A DNA stretch of 37,314 nt from Candidatus Jacksonbacteria bacterium (GTDB lineage Bacteria > Patescibacteriota > Patescibacteriia > UBA9629 > GWA2-43-13), in assembly GCA_018698735.1 (NCBI GenBank), contig JABIPD010000035.1, positions 1 through 37,314 on the forward strand, in the 5' to 3' direction. Both the position numbers and the translations under genes were made by a program. A model generated the notes under the pieces. The model did no database searches. It was not told the DNA's origin and saw only the letters and a list, made by a program, of their open reading frames with translations. This document shows, piece by piece, positions 1-7,541 of the stretch; the stretch's first letter is position 1; each line of letters opens with the position of its first letter.

Positions 1-3000
1 TCATCTGCCAAAATCCTCATTACTGCTGTTCCATAAAAGCCGTCCTTGTCTGTTTTTGCTGTCCAGGTTGCGCTTTTGCTTGTTCCTGTTGTTATACTAG
101 CTCCTGCATCTCCACCGACTGTTACTGCTAGCATGTATACTGCTGCTCCAGAGCTATGTGCTGCTGCGTTACTTGTATCGTAACCTCTTTCTACTATTGT
201 TAGATCTGTTCCATCGTTTCCTGAATAATCTATTATTTCGCTGTCTATTAATATTTTTCCACTTGCTGGAAAATTTGTCGCCGTTGAAAGTGTCACTGCC
301 CCTGTATCGCTGTCTGTGAGTGTTTCATTTAACGTGACTCCTGCAAGTTGGTAGTACACCGAAATTGTTCCGGTTGCCTCATCGCTATCTGCAAAGTCGT
401 AACCTACCGTAACTACTCCTGCGCTATTTTGACTTGCTGTTACATTTGAAACTACTGGAGCTACATTTACAACATACGTTATTGTGAGGTCTGAAAGTGT
501 TGGGGTTACTGTCCCATCTGAGTTTAAAAACACCTTATACTGATACCACTGGTCGTCGGTTGAATCTGTATGAGTAGAATTAATTGTTTCTCCGCCAGCG
601 CTATCTGTATAGTAATCTCCGGTACTTGTTGGACCAAGCCAATCAGTCCAGGTGCCAGGAGAACCAGTAGAGTCTGGAGCAGTTCTTAATTGAAATTTAA
701 CATCAGCTCCCGATGGCAATGTTTCCGTCCAGGCCATCTGAGTTAGCAAAACACCAGAAGATTCTGTGTCAAAAGCACTTGAAATTAAATTCTGTTCTGA
801 AGTACTATAACCTGAATAATTTATAGTAATATCGTCCAACGTGGAGGTTCCTGCATTGTTTGCATTTGAAGCAAATGAATACTGATAGACTGTGTCATTA
901 CCTTGACCTACTGCATAAAACTTTGTCCCATCAGGTTTTATAAAAATGCTATACAGTGTACTTTCTTCCGAAACAGCAAAAGAGATCGTGTCATATGATG
1001 CAGTAGAAACGTCCCATGGAGTAGATAAAGTATATTGATAAACCGTATCTTCGTTGGAGCCAACGATATAAAGTTTTGTGCCATCTTGCTTAAATTCAAA
1101 ATCTCTAGGTAATCCTTCTTGTGAACTAGCTGCAAAATCTTTACTGTCATAAGAGCCAGTAGAAATATCCCATGCCGTTGAAAGAGAATATTGTTTAATT
1201 CGCAATGAGCCGTTATCAAGCCTGTACATTTTAGTTCCATCAGGTTTAAAGAAAAGCGCACTAGGAGAGCCGCCCTGGCCACTTACGTCGAGACTTTTAC
1301 TTGCATACGAAGCCGTAGACACGTCCCATGCAGAAGAAAGCGCATATTGATAAACTGCATCGCTCGATGTTCCTGCTATATACATTTTAGTACCGTCTAG
1401 GCTAAAGAAAAGGCCTTCGGGTGTAGTCTCTTGAGTTGTTGGTAAAAATGATTTCGAAGCATAAGAAGCAGTAGAAGCATCCCATGGTGTAGAAACTGTA
1501 TATTGATAAACGGTGTCTGAATTTTGTCCAAGCACATACAATTTAGAGCCATCTAAACTAAATGAAAGTGCTCCCGGAGTTGTGTCTTGAGAATTAAGAG
1601 AGGGAGATGCCTTGCTGTCGTAAACCCCAGTAGAAACATACCAATTACTCCCTAACGACACTTGATACTGAACATATCTATCAGTATCTGTAACACATCC
1701 ATTACCTGATATATCTTCTCCAGATGTAATATCTGTACATGATGTATCTGTAAACGCAGTAGCGCCAGACATATTCGCAGCAGAGTCTGTTCGAACTTTT
1801 ACAGATACAGTTGTTGTGCTTGCATCTGTGGTGTTCCAAGAAGCTATACCGTAAACAGAATTTACAGTGGTATCAAGAATTTGAGAGGTAAATATCCCTG
1901 TTGTGGAATACGTCGTTGCAGATGAATAGTTGATAATTATATCATCAAGACTCGTGCTTGATACCTTGTTGGCATTTGTGGCGAGAGAGTATTGGTAGAC
2001 CAAATCACCAACTCCTATCGTGTAAAATTTTGTGCCATCTGGTTTAAAGAAAAGTCCACTGGGGGTTGCTTCTTCTGAGTTGACATCAAAAAACAGGCTG
2101 TCATATGAAGCAGTTGAGACATCCCATGCTGTTGAGAGGGTGTACTGCTCTACATCGTCGGTATTTACCCCTACTACATACATCTTGGTGCCGTCGGGCT
2201 TGAAGGAAAGTCCATTAACGCTTCCTTCCTCTGAACTCGCATCAAAACTTTTGCTATCATATGAGGCAGTTGAGACATCCCATGCTGTTGAGAGGGTGTA
2301 TTGAAAGACCGTATTAGTCCATGATCCTGTTATATACATCTTGGTGCCGTCGGGCTTAAAGAAGAGGCCGAAGGGTGACCCCTCTTCATCGGTCACGCTA
2401 AAATTCTTGCTGTCGTATGAAGCTGTTGAGACGTCCCAGGGGGTGGAGAGAGTGTACTGCTCTACTTCGTCGTCGCTATATCCTACTACATACATTGTTG
2501 TTCCGTCGGGCTTGAAAGAAAGAGTTAGTGGTGAGGCTTCTTCTGAGTTTACATTTTTACTCTTCGAATCATATGAAGCTGTTGAGACATCCCAGGCTGC
2601 GGACAGAGAATATTGATGAACATCATCGCCATCTCTTCCTACAAGATACATTTTTGTTCCGTCAGGCTTGAAGAAGACACCCGTGACAAAGTCTTCTTCT
2701 GCAGATACGTCAGGAGAAGTGACACCGTCATACGCTGCACTTCCAACATTCCAAGCACCTCCAAGCCGGACTTCGTATTGGACATACTGATCGGTATCGG
2801 TAACACAGGCATTGCTTGTGACATCTTCTCCAGAAATTATGTCTGTGCAAGATGCAAAGGCAGTCGCACCCGACATGTTCGCAGCAGAATCACTCCTTAC
2901 TCGCACAGAAATGGTTGATCCTGCAACATCAGTGGAATTCCATGATACATTATCAAAGGTTGAGTTTCCAGTTGTATCAATAATCTGGGAGGTAAATGTT

Positions 3001-4265
3001 CCAGTCTGAGGATATCCAAGAGTTCCACTTGCTCCTCCGGTATTATGAGTACTGTTATTAAAGTCAGCGATTTTCCAGGATGCACCACTTTTCACGCCTC
3101 GATATCCTGTTGTGTTATAGCCACCATCTGGGTCAGATTCATAATCAGCCCAATAAATAAGTGCCTGGCTCCCGCTTGCTGTTGCTTCATGGGTTGCAAA
3201 ACTATCTCCATTTCCATACGCTTCTGCATCTATTATTTGCTCTGATACACTTCGTAACCCCTCCCAAAGTTGTAAATCTGCATAATCACCACCGTTATCT
3301 ATACCAATACAGGTGTGTTGACCATCGTTTAAATTACTGTGGCCTGCAGATGTTGCTCCACCGGTTCTAAAGGTTTGTGCGATTGTATCGACGTATAGCT
3401 TATAGCGAGAGGTTCCACTATTATAGTCATATTGAAGAGAAAGATAATACCATTTTGAAGTATCACTTAACGGCGTGCCGGCTGTAGTATCTAAAGAGCC
3501 ACCTGCGTCGTCATATACCGTTAAAGAGCCATCTGCATTATATCCAAAGAAATCCCATGTTGAGCCGGATGAGCTACATGTGCCTGTGTTATAAATAAGA
3601 CTCGCTCCACTTGAAGGAGGTTTAAACCAAAGCTCATAGGTGTGGTCGTCTTGTATGGCATCTCCGTCGGTGCTCGTTGAAAATCCTTCATCATATTCGC
3701 TATACGACGTGTGCCACATCCCTTCATCGGCACCGTCCAACGCAGTCATATAATTTCCAAGATCTGTGGAGGCTGCTGAAATTGCTGCTAGTTGAACTTT
3801 TGCAGAATCTCCAGAGCCAGAAACTTCAGTATTTGAATCGGTTCCAGCATCGAAACTCGTATCATTCGTTTCTGTTGTTGATGAAGATCCTCCTGCGCTT
3901 CCTTCGAGCTGAACCTTCGCAGAATCGCCAGATCCACTTACCTCCGTGCTCGAGTCGGTACCGGCATCAAAACTGGTATCATTCGTCTCTGTTGTTGAGG
4001 CTGCTGTTAAAGTTATTGTAAGATCTGTTGACTCGGTTACTTCAGATGATTCGCTTGTGTATTCATCCCAGCCAGTTCTGTTATTGGTATGATCTGCGTT
4101 GTTTGCAGTGACTCCAGTTGCCCAAGTTGTCTGAAGCCATGTATACGATGCTCCGCCTTGGCCAACATCCCAAAAAGACGCAATCAATACCATTGCTCCA
4201 AAAACAAATAACCCGCCTATTATAAATACGCTAATAGTATGTCTCATCTTCTGTGAAATAGGCAT
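1..4265 (-). CDS. Giant secreted LamG/beta-propeller-like repeat surface protein (partial, C-terminus off the left edge)
   Basis: An uninterrupted minus-strand reading frame runs from ATG 4265 past base 1 (at least 1421 codons). The N-terminus has a basic start and a hydrophobic segment (FIIGGLFVFGAMVL), so it is exported or membrane-anchored. Seen in order: a 39-residue tandem duplication (TETNDTSFDAGTD...) near nt 3790-3990; a LamG/concanavalin-like jellyroll around residues 205-348 (HTYELWFKP, KWYYLSLQYD, YKLYVD); two modules with a conserved Cys pair (SCTDI...CVTDTD); and two blocks of five repeats (FFKPDGTKMYVVG...QYTLSTPWDVSTASYDSK) with a 52-residue period; then FN3/Ig-like sequence. 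The repeats resemble the 'FKPDGTKMYV' beta-propeller-like repeats of environmental surface proteins; carbohydrate or surface binding is inference. ATG 4247 is an alternative start; neither has a good Shine-Dalgarno site. Confidence 0.85.
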   Translation of the reverse strand, partial: MPISQKMRHTISVFIIGGLFVFGAMVLIASFWDVGQGGASYTWLQTTWATGVTANNADHTNNRTGWDEYTSESSEVTESTDLTITLTAASTTETNDTSFDAGTDSSTEVSGSGDSAKVQLEGSAGGSSSTTETNDTSFDAGTDSNTEVSGSGDSAKVQLAAISAASTDLGNYMTALDGADEGMWHTSYSEYDEGFSTSTDGDAIQDDHTYELWFKPPSSGASLIYNTGTCSSSGSTWDFFGYNADGSLTVYDDAGGSLDTTAGTPLSDTSKWYYLSLQYDYNSGTSRYKLYVDTIAQTFRTGGATSAGHSNLNDGQHTCIGIDNGGDYADLQLWEGLRSVSEQIIDAEAYGNGDSFATHEATASGSQALIYWADYESDPDGGYNTTGYRGVKSGASWKIADFNNSTHNTGGASGTLGYPQTGTFTSQIIDTTGNSTFDNVSWNSTDVAGSTISVRVRSDSAANMSGATAFASCTDIISGEDVTSNACVTDTDQYVQYEVRLGGAWNVGSAAYDGVTSPDVSAEEDFVTGVFFKPDGTKMYLVGRDGDDVHQYSLSAAWDVSTASYDSKSKNVNSEEASPLTLSFKPDGTTMYVVGYSDDEVEQYTLSTPWDVSTASYDSKNFSVTDEEGSPFGLFFKPDGTKMYITGSWTNTVFQYTLSTAWDVSTASYDSKSFDASSEEGSVNGLSFKPDGTKMYVVGVNTDDVEQYTLSTAWDVSTASYDSLFFDVNSEEATPSGLFFKPDGTKFYTIGVGDLVYQYSLATNANKVSSTSLDDIIINYSSATTYSTTGIFTSQILDTTVNSVYGIASWNTTDASTTTVSVKVRTDSAANMSGATAFTDTSCTDITSGEDISGNGCVTDTDRYVQYQVSLGSNWYVSTGVYDSKASPSLNSQDTTPGALSFSLDGSKLYVLGQNSDTVYQYTVSTPWDASTASYASKSFLPTTQETTPEGLFFSLDGTKMYIAGTSSDAVYQYALSSAWDVSTASYASKSLDVSGQGGSPSALFFKPDGTKMYRLDNGSLRIKQYSLSTAWDISTGSYDSKDFAASSQEGLPRDFEFKQDGTKLYIVGSNEDTVYQYTLSTPWDVSTASYDTISFAVSEESTLYSIFIKPDGTKFYAVGQGNDTVYQYSFASNANNAGTSTLDDITINYSGYSTSEQNLISSAFDTESSGVLLTQMAWTETLPSGADVKFQLRTAPDSTGSPGTWTDWLGPTSTGDYYTDSAGGETINSTHTDSTDDQWYQYKVFLNSDGTVTPTLSDLTITYVVNVAPVVSNVTASQNSAGVVTVGYDFADSDEATGTISVYYQLAGVTLNETLTDSDTGAVTLSTATNFPASGKILIDSEIIDYSGNDGTDLTIVERGYDTSNAAAHSSGAAVYMLAVTVGGDAGASITTGTSKSATWTAKTDKDGFYGTAVMRILAD
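880..1610 (-). repeat. Second block of five 52-residue FKPDG-type repeats
   Basis: PDG-type codons recur at 928, 1081, 1237, 1393 and 1549 (spacings 153, 156, 156, 156). These units are more diverged than the first block (FKQDG, FSLDGS). The Cys-pair module at about 1620-1960 separates the two blocks, so a unit of Cys-pair module plus five repeats appears duplicated. Confidence 0.8.
1970..2700 (-). repeat. First block of five 52-residue FKPDG repeats
   Basis: The PDG codons recur at 2035, 2191, 2347, 2503 and 2659, exactly 156 nt apart. Each unit reads FFKPDGTKMY(V/I)(V/T)G...(V)xQYTLSTPWDVSTASYDSK. The exact period without indels points to recent expansion or strong structural constraint. 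Confidence 0.85.
3791..4010 (-). repeat. 39-residue tandem duplication in the surface protein N-terminus
   Basis: Two in-frame copies 117 nt apart (GTTGAAC at 3791 and GCTGAAC at 3908) encode nearly identical Ser/Thr/Asp-rich peptides of the form TETNDTSFDAGTDS...EVSGSGDSAKVQL. The copies differ mostly at third positions. They sit between the signal/TM segment and the LamG domain, so they probably form a flexible stalk. Confidence 0.8.
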
Positions 4266-4331
4266 AACACAATTATTTTTATTTTGTTTGGATTCCAAAA
4301 ACTATAGGATCCACTTTTTTAGTTACAACAA

Positions 4332-4358
4332 AAGTATACCATTTATTTGGGTATACTT
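4332..4358 (-). terminator. Hairpin downstream of the glycosyltransferase operon (weak terminator or operator)
   Basis: AAGTATACC (4332-4340) and GGTATACTT (4350-4358) form a perfect 9-bp inverted repeat with a 9-nt loop. On the minus strand it follows the GT2 stop codon and is followed by TTTTGTTG, so it could be a weak intrinsic terminator. It is AT-rich and also lies upstream of the surface-protein gene, so a promoter/operator role is equally possible. Confidence 0.4.
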
Positions 4359-4387
4359 ATAATCTTTATCCACATTTATTTTTAGCT

Positions 4388-5074
4388 TTATTTTGTTTTG
4401 CCAAAAACTCCCTTCCCCACAATAATTTCTTGTAAAACTCGAGCCATTCGAGATACCGAGCCTTCGGATTTTTGTTTTGTATATTCTGTATAAAGAATGG
4501 TAACCGGAACCTCTTTATACCGAAGATTATGACGAACAACTTCTTCTATAATTTCTGAAGCATGCGCCATTCTACTCTGCTTGATAGTTATTTTTTTCGC
4601 GGCATGAGAAGTAAATGCTCGAAACCCATTATGAACATCTGTAAGATTTAACCCTGTTAGCAATCGCATAAACAAAAGAGAAGCCTTTAAAGATGCCCAC
4701 CTGAATTTAGTCATATTTTCTACTGCGCCTAAGAATCGAGAGCCTAAGACAACATCTACCTCGTTTTGAACTAAAGCCTCTATAAACAATGCTATTTCCT
4801 CTGATTTATGCTGGCCATCGGCATCAAATGTTACAACAATATCTGCGCTAAGCGTAAGGGCGTAATCTATCCCCGTTGCAAGCGCTGCACCTTGCCCCCT
4901 GTTTATATAATGCCGAAGAACATGCGCTTTTGTTTTTTGAGCAAACCTATGAGTACTATCGTGAGAACAATCGTCTACCACCACCACCTCGTACCCACAA
5001 CAAAGAACTTCCTCAACAACTGACTTTATAATCTTCGCTTCGTTAAATGCAGGTATAACAACAACTATTTTCAT
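4388..5074 (-). CDS. GT2 family glycosyltransferase, polyprenyl-phosphate sugar transferase type
   Basis: 228 residues from ATG 5074. This start is chosen because the GT-A fold begins at once (MKIVVVIPAFNEA), GGAAG lies 8 nt upstream, and it is one base after the stop codon of the preceding dehydrogenase, suggesting translational coupling. Motifs: VVVDDCSHDS (D34/D35, nucleotide binding), DADGQH (D84, D86, metal-binding DxD), then GSRFLG and NGFRAF typical of the DPM1-like/dolichyl-phosphate mannosyltransferase branch of GT2. No C-terminal transmembrane segment is visible, so it is the short soluble type. It probably transfers a sugar from a nucleotide donor to a polyprenyl phosphate at the inner face of the membrane; the sugar is unknown. 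It is last in the nucleotide-sugar cluster. Confidence 0.88.
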   Translation of the reverse strand: MKIVVVIPAFNEAKIIKSVVEEVLCCGYEVVVVDDCSHDSTHRFAQKTKAHVLRHYINRGQGAALATGIDYALTLSADIVVTFDADGQHKSEEIALFIEALVQNEVDVVLGSRFLGAVENMTKFRWASLKASLLFMRLLTGLNLTDVHNGFRAFTSHAAKKITIKQSRMAHASEIIEEVVRHNLRYKEVPVTILYTEYTKQKSEGSVSRMARVLQEIIVGKGVFGKTK

Positions 5075-5075
5075 A

Positions 5076-6341
5076 TTACAATCTTCCAATTCCAATATAA
5101 TTCCAGCCTATACTCTTCATTCCCTCTTTGTCTAAAAGATTTTTTGCATCTACAATGACCGGAGTAGATACTATCGATTTCAGCTTAGCCCAATCATACT
5201 CTTTAAATTCTTCCCATTCTGTGGCAATCACCACGCATTCAGAATCTTCTATGCATTCTTCAACTGTATCTGTTGCCTCTGGCAGATTCCGTACTTCAGG
5301 ATCATACGCCTTTACAACAGCCCCCTGGGCCTTTAATTTTTCTATCAAATAAATAGCTGGAGATTCTCGAGTGTCATCGGTATCTCCCTTAAACGCGATT
5401 CCTAGTATAGCTATCTTTTCACCTTTAACACCAACTTTACATGCCTCTATAATTTTTTTTAAAACAAATTCTCTTTGAGTATTGTTTACTTCTATCGTCG
5501 CCCTTAAAAGTTGAAACGTATAATCGTTCTCGCCTGCCAATGAAGAAAGAGCTCTTACATCTTTCGGAAAACAACTGCCACCATAGCCTATACCGGCTTT
5601 TAAAAATTCTTTTCCTATACGAGGATCGAGCCCAATGCCAGTAGCTATATCGTCTACATCTGCGCTAATTTCTTCACATACACGGGCTACTTCGTTTATA
5701 AAAGAGATTTTTGTAGCCAAAAATGCATTAGCAGCATACTTGGTAAGCTCTGAGCTTTCCCACTGCATTGGAACTTTGGGGCAATCCCATATATTGAGCA
5801 ATTCTTCCAATACTTGATTATTCTTCCCATCTTCTGTGCCTAATACAATTCTATCTGGATTTTTAAAATCCGAAACCGCCTTTCCTTCTCTTAAAAACTC
5901 TGGTAATGAAACAACTTCAAAACCATTACCAAGTTTTTCTTTTGCCTTTCTGGCTGTACCCACAGGAACGGTTGATTTGTTTATTACGAACACACCCCCT
6001 GGCCCCCTCTTAATAGAGGGGGAAGATTTAGTTGTCTGCTTTATTTGATCTATCACATGCCAATAAGCCTTCATGTCTGGAGCTCCGTCCTCCAGCGGGG
6101 GAGTACCAACACAAACAATATATACATCCGCCCTTTCGAGCAGAGAAGTGAATATCAGCTTCTCTTTATTTTTCTGCACAAGCTCTTTTAACCCAGGTTC
6201 GTAGAATGGCACTTCTCCCCTCTTAAGACTTTCAATTTTTTCCGTATTAACATCTACACACGTAATATCAAAACCAGCGTCCGCAAAACACACGCCTGTT
6301 ACAAGTCCAACATAACCTGTTCCTATAATGGCAATATTCAT
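5076..6341 (-). CDS. ugd: UDP-glucose 6-dehydrogenase (UDP-glucose/GDP-mannose dehydrogenase family)
   Basis: 421 residues from ATG 6341, chosen because the Rossmann motif follows directly (MNIAIIGTGYVGLVTG); a start at 6377 would add 12 residues unlike the family. It oxidises UDP-glucose twice with NAD+ to UDP-glucuronate. Seen: NAD domain 1-200 with VCVGTPP and NKSTVPVGT; central helix with E/K-containing LTKYAANAFLA; catalytic Cys257 in GYGGSCFPKD; C-terminal UDP-binding domain with GIAFKGDTDDTRESPA. Oddity: residues 106-117 (SSPSIKRGPGGV), between the Rossmann helix and the STVPVGT strand, are an extra loop encoded by a palindromic repeat also found in intergenic DNA here. GDP-mannose dehydrogenase is the alternative, but the neighbouring UDP-glucuronate-type enzyme favours UDP-glucose. 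Confidence 0.9.
   Translation of the reverse strand: MNIAIIGTGYVGLVTGVCFADAGFDITCVDVNTEKIESLKRGEVPFYEPGLKELVQKNKEKLIFTSLLERADVYIVCVGTPPLEDGAPDMKAYWHVIDQIKQTTKSSPSIKRGPGGVFVINKSTVPVGTARKAKEKLGNGFEVVSLPEFLREGKAVSDFKNPDRIVLGTEDGKNNQVLEELLNIWDCPKVPMQWESSELTKYAANAFLATKISFINEVARVCEEISADVDDIATGIGLDPRIGKEFLKAGIGYGGSCFPKDVRALSSLAGENDYTFQLLRATIEVNNTQREFVLKKIIEACKVGVKGEKIAILGIAFKGDTDDTRESPAIYLIEKLKAQGAVVKAYDPEVRNLPEATDTVEECIEDSECVVIATEWEEFKEYDWAKLKSIVSTPVIVDAKNLLDKEGMKSIGWNYIGIGRL
5991..6026. repeat. Palindromic repeat (CCCCCTCTT family) in frame inside ugd
   Basis: CCCCCTCTTAATAGAGGGGG lies inside the coding sequence and codes for the extra loop SSPSIKRGPGGV. Close relatives lie outside genes at 13039-13061 and 34147-34169 (CCCCCTCTT, 5-6 nt loop, AAGAGGGGG). 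Confidence 0.8.
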
Positions 6342-6392
6342 AAACAAATATTCACAAAGCTCTAAAACATTGGACATTACATTTTGTATTTC

Positions 6393-6420
6393 TTTAGAGT
6401 TTAGGGTTTAGTGCTTAGAT
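6393..6420. repeat. TTTAGGG-like short direct repeats at the epimerase stop
   Basis: Four degenerate 7-mers (TTTAGAG, TTTAGGG, TTTAGTG, CTTAGAT) overlap the end of the epimerase gene and the ugd upstream region. They resemble the TTAGGATTTAG-type spacer repeats common in these genomes, not a telomere. Confidence 0.45.
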
Positions 6421-7328
6421 TTTTTTTCACTCCACCACTCCCATGTTTTCGCCAGGCCATCTTCTATCGAAACGCTCGAACTCCATCCCCACTCTTTAGC
6501 TTTATCTGAATTAAGAACACTCCTAACTACTTCATCTTGAGTTTTTTCTTGTGTAATCGTAAGTGCCTTCCTTGAGACGCCTTGAAGCATTTTTATAACA
6601 TTATTAAGTTGAGTTTCGCCACCTGTCCCAATATTAAAAATTTCGTATTGAGCGGATTGATCCAAAGCTTTAAGATTTGCTTTTACTATATCTTCTACAT
6701 ATACAAAATCTCGTGTCTGGTTGCCATCTCCATTTAATATAAACTCTTCATCATCTTTTAATGCCTTGCAGATTATTGCCACAACTCCACCACCATCATG
6801 CGGCTGATGTGGACCATATACATTGGCGTATCTTAATAGAGTAACAGCTGCCTGCTTATTTGCATGGAAATATTCGTTCAAAATAACCTCTGCCCTTTTT
6901 TTAGATTCTCCATACGGAGAAGTTGGCATTAACGGAGAATCTTCTGGGGTAGGAATTACTTCTGGGTCACCGTATATAGCGCCGCCACTAGATGCAAACA
7001 CCACTTTTTGTGGCTTTAAAATATCTAACAATAGTTTCGTTGCTTCTGTGTTTATTGCAAACGTCTCTTCCGGTTTTTTTAAACTGTCTGGAACAGAAAT
7101 TTGCGCAGCTAAGTGAATAAGAGCTTCTGGGTTTTGCTCTTTTTTAACTTTTTCTAGAACAGTTACATCACGAATGTCGGCATTATAAAAAGACACTCCA
7201 CTGGGAATATTGTCTTTAAATCCATGGCTTAAATTATCTATAACAGAAACGGTATGCCCAGCTTTTAAACAGGCACTAACCGTGTGAGACCCGATAAATC
7301 CAGCTCCTCCAGTAATACAAACATTCAT
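6408..7328 (-). CDS. NAD-dependent UDP-sugar epimerase (extended SDR, GalE/UDP-glucuronate 4-epimerase-like)
   Basis: 306 residues from ATG 7328 (MNVCITGGAGFIGSHTV). Upstream in-frame codons are repeat DNA, so the longer start at 7469 is rejected. Extended short-chain dehydrogenase: NAD-binding GGAGFIGS at 7-14, catalytic Ser in ASSGGAIYG (113/114), Tyr139 and Lys143 in YGESK, and RYANVYGP followed by VYVEDIV, a substrate-loop pattern shared by GalE and UDP-GlcA 4-epimerases. It would invert C4 of a UDP-hexose or UDP-hexuronate. With ugd 66 bases downstream on the same strand, UDP-glucuronate to UDP-galacturonate is a reasonable inference; UDP-glucose to UDP-galactose cannot be excluded. The start codon directly follows a repeat arm (7329-7371), which leaves no normal leader. 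Confidence 0.85.
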   Translation of the reverse strand: MNVCITGGAGFIGSHTVSACLKAGHTVSVIDNLSHGFKDNIPSGVSFYNADIRDVTVLEKVKKEQNPEALIHLAAQISVPDSLKKPEETFAINTEATKLLLDILKPQKVVFASSGGAIYGDPEVIPTPEDSPLMPTSPYGESKKRAEVILNEYFHANKQAAVTLLRYANVYGPHQPHDGGGVVAIICKALKDDEEFILNGDGNQTRDFVYVEDIVKANLKALDQSAQYEIFNIGTGGETQLNNVIKMLQGVSRKALTITQEKTQDEVVRSVLNSDKAKEWGWSSSVSIEDGLAKTWEWWSEKKSKH

Positions 7329-7371
7329 AGAGTAATCCCGAATATACAAATCAAGTACAAATATACGAATT
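7329..7371. repeat. AATATACAAAT-family arm abutting the epimerase start
   Basis: One arm built from two near-identical units (GAATATACAAAT and CAAATATACGAAT), read inward from the start codon. The base next to the ATG is already repeat. A degenerate partner arm lies at 7520-7541 in the opposite orientation. Confidence 0.75.
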
Positions 7372-7387
7372 GTAAAATTTTTTAGTA

Positions 7388-7495
7388 CGTCATTCTGCCG
7401 TGCCCCGTCCTTGTGATGGGGACTGCAGGGGAAGAATCTCTTAATAAGACAAAAACAAAGATTCTTCACTTCGCAAAGCCTTGTTCAGAATGACG
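7388..7495. repeat. CGTCATTCTG/CAGAATGACG inverted repeat between the two epimerase-type genes
   Basis: CGTCATTCTG (7388-7397) and CAGAATGACG (7486-7495) are perfect inverted ends of a 108-bp element. Inside are nested arms GAAGAATCT (7431-7439) and AGATTCTTC (7459-7467). It is of the 'GTCATTCTGA...TCAGAATGAC' type seen in many genomes. It is enclosed by the AATATACAAAT arms at 7329-7371 and 7520-7541. Confidence 0.7.
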
Positions 7496-7519
7496 CAAGA
7501 GAGAGGGTCTACTCAGTAT

Positions 7520-7541
7520 CATTTTGTATATTAGTGATTCG
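7520..7541. repeat. Degenerate AATATACAAAT-family arm overlapping the decarboxylase stop
   Basis: ATTTTGTATATTAGTGATTC is the inverted form of the arm outer end. It overlaps TTA 7531-7533, the stop codon of the upstream gene, so the repeat appears to supply the stop. Confidence 0.55.

Noticed and set aside
880..2700. CRISPR-like regular spacing
   Set aside because: The period is 156 nt, units are coding and similar throughout, with no unique spacers and no cas genes.
2032..2918. Plus-strand open frames over the surface protein repeats
   Set aside because: They are antisense shadows of the 156-nt repeats; the minus frame is open for over 4 kb with signal and domain structure.
6393..6420. Telomere-like TTTAGGG repeats
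   Set aside because: Only four degenerate units in an internal position; they match a common AT-rich spacer repeat.
7329..7469. N-terminal extensions of the epimerase, decarboxylase, Ugd and TPR frames
   Set aside because: The extra codons are repeat sequence or lie before the conserved Rossmann or TM start; internal ATGs fit the families.
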